DNA of 64,000 nt, from positions 138,238-202,237 of the forward strand of contig JAAOZP010000012.1 of the NCBI GenBank assembly GCA_011605725.1, read 5' to 3'. The stretch comes from Nitrososphaerota archaeon (GTDB lineage: Archaea > Thermoproteota > EX4484-205 > JAAOZP01). The notes under the pieces were generated by a model. It saw only the letters and a program-made list of their open reading frames with translations, was not told the DNA's origin and did not search any database. A program made the translations under genes and the position numbers. Positions 33,038-41,165 of this stretch are shown piece by piece (position 1 is the stretch's first letter; the number at the start of each line of letters is the position of its first letter).

Positions 33038-34267
33038 ATGAAGATAGCATTCATGGTGTATGAATACCCACCCTATCTCGTGGGGGGGCTTGGAACATAT
33101 GCACAGTATATTACAAAGGAGTTCATTAAGCTTGGGCACGATGTTACTGTTTTCACCATGCACAGGGGGACAACTCAGTTGAGAGAAATAACTGGAGGTG
33201 TTGAAATCAGGAGATACCCGACAGTGGATGCGAGCGATGTTTTCGCTCCTATAGTGACTGAGGATTTGAAGCGCTGGGGAACCTACATAAGGTTCTTCAG
33301 CGACATTTTCATCTACAACGTGATGGCTGCGTCAGACCTTGTTGCAGAGACTATGAAGACCAAAATCGACATAATCTCGTTTCACGACTGGTTGAGCTCC
33401 ATAGGGGCGTTAATATCTAGAAAACACACAACCATACCGATGGTTTTCCACGTGCATTCGACAGAATGGGGTAGGACTGGAGACGGCTCCCAAGTAATAA
33501 AATACTTGGAGGAGAAGGCGGCTTTAACAGCGGAAAGGATAATTACAGTAAGCTACGCGATGAAAGAAGACCTGGTTAAACACGGTTGGCCTGAGGATAA
33601 GATAAGCGTAGTCTGGAATGGTGTGGATGCTAACGTTTACAATCCTGATAAATGCAGGCCTGAAGACGTAGAGGCAGTTAGAAGGAGGTATAACATAGGC
33701 AGGGAGGAAAACATGCTGCTTTTCATAGGCAGGTTAACATGGGTTAAGGGTGTTAGAAACCTTATTCAAGCAATGCCCCTAATCCTCAAGGAGCATCCGA
33801 ATACGAAGCTGGTTATACTTGGAAGAGGAGAAGAGCAGAAGGATATTGAAGAGTTGACGAGCCGGCTAGGGCTTTCAAACAACGTTTACTACAGGTATGA
33901 GTTCATACCGGAGAACGAACGCATCCTGCATTATGCGGCGGCAGACCTGTGTGTTTTTCCAAGCATCTACGAACCTTTTGGAATAGTTTCGCTCGAGGCG
34001 ATGGCGATGAAGAAGCCGATTGTCGTTGGGGCTAGTGGAGTATGCGGATTCAGGGAGCAGGTTATCAGCAGCGGACCTGAACAGAATGGTGTACACATAA
34101 ATGGTAATGATCCGGCGGACATAGCTTGGGGGGTTAAGCTCATATTATCGGATAAAGAAAAAGCCGTAAAGATGGGTGAAAACGGTAGGAAAAGAGTTCT
34201 AAACTACTTTACTTGGGACAAGGTGGCTCAACAAACGATCAAGATATATGAATCACTCTTAAAATGA
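33038..34267 (+). CDS. Glycogen synthase-like GT4 glycosyltransferase
   Basis: 409-residue GT-B enzyme. The start is ATG 33038 (KIAFMVYEYPPYLVGGLGTYAQYI); five residues further upstream a GTG is in frame but the TATA at 32998-33007 fits 33038. The acceptor half ends in VWNGVDANVYNP, then LLFIGRLTWVKGVRNLI and YEPFGIVSLEAMAMKKPIVVGASGVCGF with the E-x7-E motif. Relatives in archaea are glycogen/starch synthase-like and take NDP-glucose. The gene is divergent from galT, which makes UDP-sugars, and convergent with the nucleotidyltransferase at 34.3 kb, which would make the activated glucose. This cluster fits glycogen or another glucan. It is clearly distinct from the paralogue at 28.5 kb. Confidence 0.85.
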   Translation: MKIAFMVYEYPPYLVGGLGTYAQYITKEFIKLGHDVTVFTMHRGTTQLREITGGVEIRRYPTVDASDVFAPIVTEDLKRWGTYIRFFSDIFIYNVMAASDLVAETMKTKIDIISFHDWLSSIGALISRKHTTIPMVFHVHSTEWGRTGDGSQVIKYLEEKAALTAERIITVSYAMKEDLVKHGWPEDKISVVWNGVDANVYNPDKCRPEDVEAVRRRYNIGREENMLLFIGRLTWVKGVRNLIQAMPLILKEHPNTKLVILGRGEEQKDIEELTSRLGLSNNVYYRYEFIPENERILHYAAADLCVFPSIYEPFGIVSLEAMAMKKPIVVGASGVCGFREQVISSGPEQNGVHINGNDPADIAWGVKLILSDKEKAVKMGENGRKRVLNYFTWDKVAQQTIKIYESLLK

Positions 34268-34305
34268 ACAACTATCAAAATATGCTTAGAGATTAAAACA
34301 GATTA

Positions 34306-35589
34306 TTACTCCGCCATTCTAACAACATCCTCATAGGTCTGGAGAAACTTATTCTTATAGGTCATTCCCGGAGGAAGAGTTAGACCCGGGTTTACCCTTG
34401 TGTTTATAAGCCTACAGCCCTCCCGGATCCGGACTGAGTTTCCAACTGTTGAGAAGGACTCTATTAGGGTAGGCTTTTCTTTAGAGGATTCAACTATTAC
34501 TTTCCTACCTATAATGCTATCAAATATGCCAGCGTAATCACCTATCTTTGCAGCATCCATAATCGCCGACCTCTCGATGACAACGTGCTCACCTATAATG
34601 CAGAAATTGTCTATTGAAGAATCCATTATCTTGGAATAGTCGCCTATCCTAGTATGCCTACCTATTAATACAGCCCCCTCTAAACCGAGCTTGTTTTCAT
34701 TAAATTTTCTCACGATCTCCTCCCTCCTTCTTATAGACTCCTCACTATAGCCCTGGACCCAGATATTCTTCCCAGGCACAATCCTTTCCTCAGTTATCCT
34801 GATATCCAATGCGCCCTTGAGAACGTTAAGCATCGCCTCCAGGTATTTCTCTGGAGAACCAACGTCAAACCAAATCGGGATTTCGTAGCCGTAAACCGGG
34901 AAACCCCTATCCACGAGATACGGAATCAAGTCGTATCCGAAGTCAAGCCTCCCCTTCCCATTCCTAATCCTCATCACTTCTTCCCCATCCACTATGCTTC
35001 TCAGTTCTGGTGACAACAAGTATATTCCGGCATTCACAAGGTTGCTGGGTGCCTGATTAGGCTGAGGCTTTTCAACGAACCGCTTGATCCTCATGTCATG
35101 GTCAACATCAGCAACACCGTATTCTTCCACGTTCCCCACCCTTATCAACGCGATGCTCATCAAAGCGTTTCTCTCCTCGTGTTTCCTAACAAAATCATTC
35201 AGATCGAAGCTAAAGAGGTTGTCACCCTGAACCACGATCACAGGCTTACGAATATCGTAATACTCCATGTTTATCCTGTATGAATCAGCGCTTCCGACAT
35301 CATCAAGATTAGGCTGATGTTTAATGTGGATTCTTGGTTCAATCCTATACTTGGCCGAGAATCCTATTCCCTCCCCATACTGGTCGAAGAGATTAGAATA
35401 ATTCGTATAGCCCATTTCCCCGAATATGAAATTCCTAACACCCTGCTCAGCCAAAGCAATCATCGAAAACTCTATCAGGGGTCTGTTAAGAAATCTTACA
35501 CAGGGCTTAGAAACATCGTGAGACAATGGCCTCAGCCTTTTAGCTTGACCACCCACGGGTATGAAACAAACTAAGTCCTGAACCCTCAT
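34306..35589 (-). CDS. Glucose-1-phosphate nucleotidyltransferase-like protein with hexapeptide repeats
   Basis: 427-residue enzyme that makes an NDP-sugar from a hexose-1-phosphate. The nucleotidyltransferase domain begins CFIPVGGQAKRLRPLSHDVSKPCVRFLNRPLIEF; VVQGDNLFSFDL carries the metal Asp and IPIWFDVGSPEKYLEAM the sugar-binding end. The C-terminal part (about 300-410) has hexapeptide repeats (LIGRHTRIGDYSKIMDSSIDNFCIIGEHVVIERSAIM), giving a beta-helix. The GlgC signature is not seen; this is closer to the general NTP-transferase type, so ADP- versus UDP- or dTDP-glucose is undecided. ATG 35589 is chosen because a TATA-like AAGAATAAATG lies about 27 bases upstream; the longer reading from 35616 would run over it. 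Confidence 0.8.
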   Translation of the reverse strand: MRVQDLVCFIPVGGQAKRLRPLSHDVSKPCVRFLNRPLIEFSMIALAEQGVRNFIFGEMGYTNYSNLFDQYGEGIGFSAKYRIEPRIHIKHQPNLDDVGSADSYRINMEYYDIRKPVIVVQGDNLFSFDLNDFVRKHEERNALMSIALIRVGNVEEYGVADVDHDMRIKRFVEKPQPNQAPSNLVNAGIYLLSPELRSIVDGEEVMRIRNGKGRLDFGYDLIPYLVDRGFPVYGYEIPIWFDVGSPEKYLEAMLNVLKGALDIRITEERIVPGKNIWVQGYSEESIRRREEIVRKFNENKLGLEGAVLIGRHTRIGDYSKIMDSSIDNFCIIGEHVVIERSAIMDAAKIGDYAGIFDSIIGRKVIVESSKEKPTLIESFSTVGNSVRIREGCRLINTRVNPGLTLPPGMTYKNKFLQTYEDVVRMAE

Positions 35590-35713
35590 ACATCCGTATA
35601 CTGGATGAAGAAACATTTATTCTTAACGGCGATAGAAAGACTCGAAAGCCCGTTGCTAAACCGCTTTTTCAGAGCCCTGCGGATCCAGGATACTTCTATC
35701 CCGCAATATTCGC

Positions 35714-37645
35714 CTAGCTGCGGACAAGTTTCATAACGGCTTCAACAAGCGAATCCTCATCCAAGCCCGCCATTCTATAAAGGTCTTCAAACGCCCCAGA
35801 GGAACCGTATTCAGTAATTCCCAACCGTTTTATTCTAACACTGTAGCCTCGCTCAGCAACAGCCTGTGAAACGGAGGCTCCTAACCCAGTTTTAACATTA
35901 TGATCCTCGTAAGTTATAATCCTGCCTGTTTTAGCAGCTTCCTCCAAAACTTTCTCGTCAACCTCCAGAGGACTGGAAACATTAACCACCATAACGTTGA
36001 CACCCATATCTCTAAGCCTCTCCCAAGCTGAGACAGCTTTATGAGCTATTGAGCCCATGGTGAATATTGCAGCATCACCGCCGGTCCTCAAGACATCCGC
36101 CGTACCATACTTGAAAACGTAGTTTCCAGCAAATACTTCCCTACCGGCCTCATCAGTAATTATCGGTAGCCTCGACCTTCCCACGGCGAGCAGAAAGTTG
36201 CCGGGTGTTGACGCGATGAACCTCGTAGCCCTGTCAGTCTGATTAGCGTCAGCAGGCACTATAATCCTGAAACCGTAAAGATTCCTGAAAACACCCACGT
36301 AATCAATGCAGTGATGAGTCTTCCCGTCTTCACCGACGTTTAAACCACAGTGCGTAACGACAACCTTAAGGTTCGTATGGTTAATATCGTTAAGCCTATG
36401 CTGATTATAGGTCTCGTCAACACCGAAAACCCCGAAGTCCACGAAGAAGGATACAACCCCCTGGATTGAAGCTGCTCCTGCAATAGTCGCCGTGGTGTGC
36501 TCCTGAACACCGGCTTGGAAGAAATTGTGCGGGAATTTCTTCGCGAACTCCATTGTCCTGACGGACTCAGCCAAGTCGCAGTCAAAAACGGCGATTAAAG
36601 GTTTCTCCACCCCTTGGGCTTCAGCGATGTCGATTAAAGCATTGCCGAAAGCCTGCCTGGTTTCCACATGGCTTCCAGCCCCGTATGTCCTCGGCAACCC
36701 AGGCTTGAGCACCACTGTTTCCGAGCATGATTCGTAAGTTTTGCGGCGTGAAGAATCTTTAAGCTCTGAGGCGAATCTGTTTCTCAACTCCCTATACTTG
36801 TCTAGATCATCCTCAACGCCCAGTTCCTGAATCGCCTTCTTATACTCATCTATTTTCAACGGTCTGCCGTGATACTCCTCGTTACCCTCCATGAAGGAAA
36901 CTCCCTTCCCCATTACTGTCCGAGCGATTACGACTGTTGGAGAACCGTCGGTCACAGCCTCGTTCAACGCGCTTCGCAGAGCTTTAAAATCGTGACCATC
37001 AGTCTCAACAACCCTCCAGCTGTCTGACGCATATCCCTCCTTAATGTTGACCGGCATCACCTCATACGTCTTACCACTTATCTGCCTCTCATTATAGTCG
37101 ACTATCACGGTAATGTTTGAAAAACCATACTTATGGGCGAACCTCCTAGCCTCAGCAACCTGCCCCTTAGCCTGCTCCGCGTCACTCATAGCGACGAAAA
37201 CATGGTAGTCCATGCCTCTCACCCTTCCTGCGACAGCGAAGCCGCATCCAGCAGAGAGACCTTGGCCAAGGTTCCCAGTGGACCACTCCACCCCTGGGAC
37301 ACATCTCTCCACATGACCCTCGAAACGGCTGCCGGCAAGCCTGAAAGTGGCTATCGCCTCGTCAATGTCGAAGAAACCGAGCCTGCCTAAGGCAGCGTAA
37401 ACACCTGGGGAAGTATGACCGTGGCTGATGACTATCCTATCCCTAGCCGGCCAGCATGGATCTTTAGGCCTGACTCTTGCGAAAGAGAAGAGAGCAAGAT
37501 AGATGTCTATACTGGACATGGATCCCCCGGGGTGTCCCGAGGCAGCTAAAGTAGTCATCTTCAAAATATCGCCTCGCGCTATTCTACCCATTTCCCTCAG
37601 CCTTTCAAGATGCTCGTCCGCTATCCATCTCCTAGGAGGATTCAT
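35714..37645 (-). CDS. tkt: Transketolase, single-chain form
   Basis: 643-residue TPP enzyme of the pentose phosphate route, moving two-carbon ketol units between sugar phosphates. Both halves are on one chain, whereas many archaea split them into two genes. The N-terminal TPP domain shows LAASGHPGGSMSSIDIYLALF, VISHGHTSPGVYAAL and GVEWSTGNLGQGLSAGCGFAV. The TPP-metal motif reads AMSDAEQAKGQVAEARRFA...IVDYNERQISG; the usual GDG is SDA, with the metal Asp and Asn kept. The pyrimidine domain has FDCDLAESV and FQAGVQEHTTATIAGAAS, with the Glu. Start 37645 follows the TATA-like CTTTTTATTCC (37667-37677); a reading from 37756 would add 37 unsupported residues. It would supply pentoses or erythrose from sugar catabolism. 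Confidence 0.9.
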   Translation of the reverse strand: MNPPRRWIADEHLERLREMGRIARGDILKMTTLAASGHPGGSMSSIDIYLALFSFARVRPKDPCWPARDRIVISHGHTSPGVYAALGRLGFFDIDEAIATFRLAGSRFEGHVERCVPGVEWSTGNLGQGLSAGCGFAVAGRVRGMDYHVFVAMSDAEQAKGQVAEARRFAHKYGFSNITVIVDYNERQISGKTYEVMPVNIKEGYASDSWRVVETDGHDFKALRSALNEAVTDGSPTVVIARTVMGKGVSFMEGNEEYHGRPLKIDEYKKAIQELGVEDDLDKYRELRNRFASELKDSSRRKTYESCSETVVLKPGLPRTYGAGSHVETRQAFGNALIDIAEAQGVEKPLIAVFDCDLAESVRTMEFAKKFPHNFFQAGVQEHTTATIAGAASIQGVVSFFVDFGVFGVDETYNQHRLNDINHTNLKVVVTHCGLNVGEDGKTHHCIDYVGVFRNLYGFRIIVPADANQTDRATRFIASTPGNFLLAVGRSRLPIITDEAGREVFAGNYVFKYGTADVLRTGGDAAIFTMGSIAHKAVSAWERLRDMGVNVMVVNVSSPLEVDEKVLEEAAKTGRIITYEDHNVKTGLGASVSQAVAERGYSVRIKRLGITEYGSSGAFEDLYRMAGLDEDSLVEAVMKLVRS

Positions 37646-37788
37646 GCAAAAGCGTCCTGACGAGGAGGAATAAAAAGTTATTCCGTGCCCGAGAGCGATT
37701 CTAGGCGCGCGCTGCATATTATTTCCATTGAACCCAGGTATGGGCTTCTCGAGCAAGTGTATAGGAAGATCGTTGGGTGTTGAAAAAA

Positions 37789-38583
37789 ATGAGTCGGTTG
37801 GGATCTTTGATTAGAATGGAGATCGTAAGGCTATTAAAGTTCCCAGTGTTAGAGCTGATAACTATAGCAGCGATATTTTTTGCATTAAGCAGCGCCTTAA
37901 ACTTCGATTACCCTAGTGTTACTCGCTTTTCAGACGAATTAAGTCCAAGTACATTATGGCAAGACCAGCTTAACAGGTTCATGAAAAATCTTGTGTGGCG
38001 GCATCTGGCCCCATATTTCGGCTCCTATAACTATGTGGCTTTCATCTATGCCGCTTTAACAGCCATGATTGCTGGAGACCTTTCGTCGGGACATATGGCG
38101 CTGATATTTTCTCAACCTTTCAAGAGAAGCGAGATATTTATGGTCAGGGCCGGCCTAACCTTTCTGGTTCCCTTAGTAGTGTATCTACTGGCCAATTCAG
38201 CAATAATCTTGATTGTAGGAGGCTTAAGCTGCTTCCTTGCAAACCCGGGATACACTCAAATCTGCTACAGCCTTGCTACCACATCTTTTCTCTATGTATT
38301 CTCAGTATGCCTCTCCTTGACATTAATAGTTAAAGAGACGATCCCAAGCTTCATATCTTCCCTAATGTTTCTATACGGTATTGATTACGCTGCAAGGATA
38401 TTTCAAGAAAAATGGGTTAGAATCTTAATACCTAATACTGCCCTAACTGATTTCTGGTTTGCACTAGGCTCCCCCTTGCTTGAAGAAAGTCCGCCATGGT
38501 CCTCTCTATTAACGCCTATGGCGATCTCGATTGCCCTCATAGCAGTTTGTTACCTTTACTTCACTAGGGAGCTTGAGGTTTGA
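37789..38583 (+). CDS. ABC-2 type membrane permease-like protein
   Basis: 264-residue membrane protein with six or so hydrophobic helices: VLELITIAAIFFALSSALN, YVAFIYAALTAMIAGDLSSGH, FLVPLVVYLLANSAIILIVGGL, FLYVFSVCLSLTLIV and a final MAISIALIAVCYLYF. The segment GDLSSGHMALIFSQPFKRSEIFMVR, just before the third helix, is the coupling-helix pattern of ABC-2 exporters (exxxGT/l..l.tpvsr..i). No ATPase gene lies next to it, so a partner encoded elsewhere is required if it is an exporter. ATG 37789 is preceded by a TATA-like GTATAGGAAG (37757-37766). The next gene overlaps its stop as TTGA. Confidence 0.65.
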   Translation: MSRLGSLIRMEIVRLLKFPVLELITIAAIFFALSSALNFDYPSVTRFSDELSPSTLWQDQLNRFMKNLVWRHLAPYFGSYNYVAFIYAALTAMIAGDLSSGHMALIFSQPFKRSEIFMVRAGLTFLVPLVVYLLANSAIILIVGGLSCFLANPGYTQICYSLATTSFLYVFSVCLSLTLIVKETIPSFISSLMFLYGIDYAARIFQEKWVRILIPNTALTDFWFALGSPLLEESPPWSSLLTPMAISIALIAVCYLYFTRELEV

Positions 38584-39074
38584 ACTACTTAGCTAAAAGG
38601 CTAGGCGTTACTCTTATCATAGCCGGGTTAACCATAATAATTGCTTGTATCTCTACGAGTGGAGAACAAGTTAGGAAGGAGAACATATTGATAGGTGTAA
38701 ATAAAACAGCAGCTTTATCATACTATCTGCATGATAACGATGTTGAATTTGTGATTGAAATAATCCCATCAAGGGCTAAGGCAGATATACTGCTCCTGGA
38801 TGCTGAACAACTTAAGTCAGCCATCCAAGTGGCTGATTTAAAACCACTTGTTGAGCTTAAAAATGTAGATAATGCTGATTTCAAGCTCGAACACAAGAGG
38901 GGTCTCTATTTCCTGTTCATAGTGAATAGGTCTGAAGAAGGCATATCAGCGTATATTACACGAATATCCAGCGGAGTTCAACAGGATATAGTCTGCATAG
39001 GTATTGGAACTATTATTTTAGGGCTTGCATGCCTGATTACAGCAAAACTAGTTAAAAATAAAAATGCAGGATAA
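38580..39074 (+). CDS. Small protein with N- and C-terminal membrane helices
   Basis: 164 residues that I do not recognise. A first helix (LGVTLIIAGLTIIIACIS, about 8-25) is followed by about 110 polar residues predicted outside the membrane (including GVNKTAALSYYLHDNDVEFVIEIIPSRAKADILL), then a second helix (IVCIGIGTIILGLACLITAKLV) and a KNKNAG tail. The topology suggests an extracytoplasmic domain held by two helices. The start is TTG, overlapping the stop of the permease-like gene (TTGA), so the two are co-translated and probably act in one complex. No function known. Confidence 0.6.
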   Translation: MNYLAKRLGVTLIIAGLTIIIACISTSGEQVRKENILIGVNKTAALSYYLHDNDVEFVIEIIPSRAKADILLLDAEQLKSAIQVADLKPLVELKNVDNADFKLEHKRGLYFLFIVNRSEEGISAYITRISSGVQQDIVCIGIGTIILGLACLITAKLVKNKNAG

Positions 39075-39389
39075 CCAACTGAATAAAATTAGTGAGGAAC
39101 ATTAGAGGGATCTATGACTGCAACTTACTGTTTTGCTTAAGCCGCGCGTGCGTCACCGGCTTCTAGAAATAGTAAGATACTGTTGATGGAAGAGGGCTCT
39201 TGAGGGAGCAGAGTTATAAGGAGCTTGGGTTTTAACCCTGCTTGATGCAACAGCTATGAGTTGCCTTCTGAGCCTGATTTGTGACGACTAGAGAGAAAAG
39301 AGCTGTTGTTTTTAAATGACGGCGCAGAACCGCTAACCCATTTTAAGTAATTCTTGGCACGCAACACCATGCGTGGACTTGCACGATTT
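39075..39389. other. 315-base convergent intergenic region
   Basis: The longest stretch without a coding gene, between the end of the two-helix protein gene and the end of the PP-loop gene. I see no convincing ORF or tRNA. The only structure is a possible small RNA at 39240-39313, listed separately. Confidence 0.5.
39240..39313 (+). ncRNA. Possible small structured RNA
   Basis: A TATA-like GTTATAAGGA (39212-39221) lies about 26 bases upstream of a segment beginning near 39240. The segment holds an eight-base stem, CAACAGCT (39248-39255) pairing with AGCTGTTG (39301-39308), enclosing about 45 bases and followed by five T (39309-39313). That is the layout of a short transcription unit of about 70 bases ending at a T tract. 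The loop contains a CTGA box and a TGATTTG, which loosely recall C/D RNA boxes, but the spacing is too short for a normal guide RNA. No coding potential. Weak evidence. Confidence 0.25.
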
Positions 39390-41141
39390 TCAGAATGGGA
39401 GGAGGAACTCGACTACTGGACATTTCTCCATACATGTTTCACACCCTTTACACCTGGTTTCATCCACGTGAACCTTCCCATCCCGGTTAAGGAACAATGC
39501 TTCGTGCGGGCACCAAGCCTCGCAGGAACCGCATCCTAAGCAGTATGCTGCTCTGAGAACAATGCTAATCATTTTTCTATTCTTGTTTTCCAACTTGAAC
39601 ACCACCTTGTTTCCGTTTAATACATATGATGCTGCAGGATGCCCCAGGGTTTTCACGAGTTCCCTTAAACTGTCCTCATCTATTTCCCTGTCTAAAACCA
39701 GGCATGTGGCAACTCCATCGTCTTTCACCACGTATTTTTCAAGGCGGCGGCTATGGACCTCTCCAACAACCTTCTTCATCTTTACCGGGACCCGTTTCCA
39801 TCTCCACAAGTGATATTTTAGTGACAGCAAGTCTTTATCCGAGATATGCTTAAGAATTTCTCGTCTGAATTCACTCCAGAGATCAGGATGGATTTTCTCT
39901 AAAAGCAGGTAGTCCCCTATGCTGCAGGAGGGACATGGGTAACACCCTATCCTGTCAAACCCGTAGAAATAAGCCTTGTTCACTAGGTTGAGAACTCCTC
40001 GATACAGCAAGTACAGCCATACGGTCAACATATCCCAATCGTTTATGGGAGAGGCAGAGATTGATTCTGGAATCCATTGGTTCCGCCACACGCTTCCAGC
40101 TCTAGCTCTTTTTCTAGACTCCAGCGCCCTCTGCCCCACGAAGGTCAAGCTGCCTCCGGGGAATGCTCTCCTGTAGAGCCGTGCAGTCGGAATAAGCTTT
40201 ATAACTTTACAGCACCATCTGTAGTCTCTCGAAGGTAATCTGAAAACATTCAAACCCTTCCAGAAACCATCGTAAGCATCAACCGTTAAAAGCTCTAGGC
40301 CAAGGCTGTCAGCCACCTTTTTCACGTTTTCCACGGTTTCAGGAAGCTCTATTCCAGTGTTTGTAAACGAGACCTTGGGTTTTACTCCGGCTTTCAGAAC
40401 CAGAAGCAGCGTTGCTAAACTGTCTTTCCCGCCGGAGTATGAGACACAAGTGGGCTTTCTAATCCTGTTTAAAAGCCTGAGGATGAACACGATAGCTCTA
40501 GACTCCCTTCTTCTCAAATATTCCAAGTTAGATTTCAACACGTCCTCTAAACCAGATGGTTTAGTCTCCTCCTCATTCAGAATTGGCTGGAAAGTCTTTA
40601 CTACTCTTGCTTCTCCATTACCCGTTAGTTGAGCAACCCCGTAAACACCTTTTTCACCAAATACTGGCAGATACCTTGCTTCAAGTGGAAGATTTAACCC
40701 GGTGATTTTCAAACCACCTCCTTTTTTAACACCCTCTTTGAAAAACCCTATGCCAAGGTTTTTAAAAATCCTTAAACAACCGTATTCAACAGGCTTGAAA
40801 ACCCAGTCGTAAATATAGACGTCGAAGAAGAAGTGGCCGATCAGCCTTCCGTCGGAGATTATCTCGTAAGCCTGATCAACGTAGAAAAGCTTGTTTGCAA
40901 GCATAAGATGACCATCATACAGTACTTTCCCTCCTGCTCCCGAACCATACTGTTTATCAAGAACCTCCAAGATCAGTTTTCTCTCTTCCTCGAAAACAGG
41001 TCTTAAGTCAGTCCTCCCCCTTGTTTTCAAATAAAAACCCTTGTCTCCACACACGTCACACTTCTCCCCGAGGAGCGGCACGTTGCAGATGCTGCACCAT
41101 CTTACTGAGGTTTTCAAATGCTTCAACCCCGGATGCACCAT
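39390..41141 (-). CDS. PP-loop (PAPS reductase-like) protein with zinc ribbon and C-terminal 2[4Fe-4S] domain
   Basis: 583-residue multidomain protein. N-terminal zinc ribbon-like CSICN...CDVCG (16-32). A poorly conserved middle (about 40-200) that may include a PUA-like RNA-binding domain. ATP-pyrophosphatase loop SYSGGKDS at 234-241, with TNTGIELPETVENV and RWCCKVIKLIP typical of PAPS reductase/adenylylsulfate sulfurtransferase folds. A Cys-rich CYPCPSCSIGDY near 405. A bacterial-type ferredoxin end with CLGCGSCEAWCP and CKGCETCMEKCP (about 535-575). Proteins with this set in archaea are annotated as PAPS reductase-like and are suspected of RNA thiolation or sulfur transfer; the Fe-S tail suggests a redox step. 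ATG 41141 is 24 bases after the stop of the GH31 gene, suggesting co-transcription, an odd pairing. Confidence 0.8.
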   Translation of the reverse strand: MVHPGLKHLKTSVRWCSICNVPLLGEKCDVCGDKGFYLKTRGRTDLRPVFEEERKLILEVLDKQYGSGAGGKVLYDGHLMLANKLFYVDQAYEIISDGRLIGHFFFDVYIYDWVFKPVEYGCLRIFKNLGIGFFKEGVKKGGGLKITGLNLPLEARYLPVFGEKGVYGVAQLTGNGEARVVKTFQPILNEEETKPSGLEDVLKSNLEYLRRRESRAIVFILRLLNRIRKPTCVSYSGGKDSLATLLLVLKAGVKPKVSFTNTGIELPETVENVKKVADSLGLELLTVDAYDGFWKGLNVFRLPSRDYRWCCKVIKLIPTARLYRRAFPGGSLTFVGQRALESRKRARAGSVWRNQWIPESISASPINDWDMLTVWLYLLYRGVLNLVNKAYFYGFDRIGCYPCPSCSIGDYLLLEKIHPDLWSEFRREILKHISDKDLLSLKYHLWRWKRVPVKMKKVVGEVHSRRLEKYVVKDDGVATCLVLDREIDEDSLRELVKTLGHPAASYVLNGNKVVFKLENKNRKMISIVLRAAYCLGCGSCEAWCPHEALFLNRDGKVHVDETRCKGCETCMEKCPVVEFLLPF

Positions 41142-41165
41142 ATCACGGTTCTACACTGTTAAAAC

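Noticed and set aside
39240..39313. C/D box guide RNA
   Set aside because: A CTGA box and a TGATTTG are present, but the first guide interval is only seven bases and the last D box is poor. It is kept only as a generic small RNA candidate.
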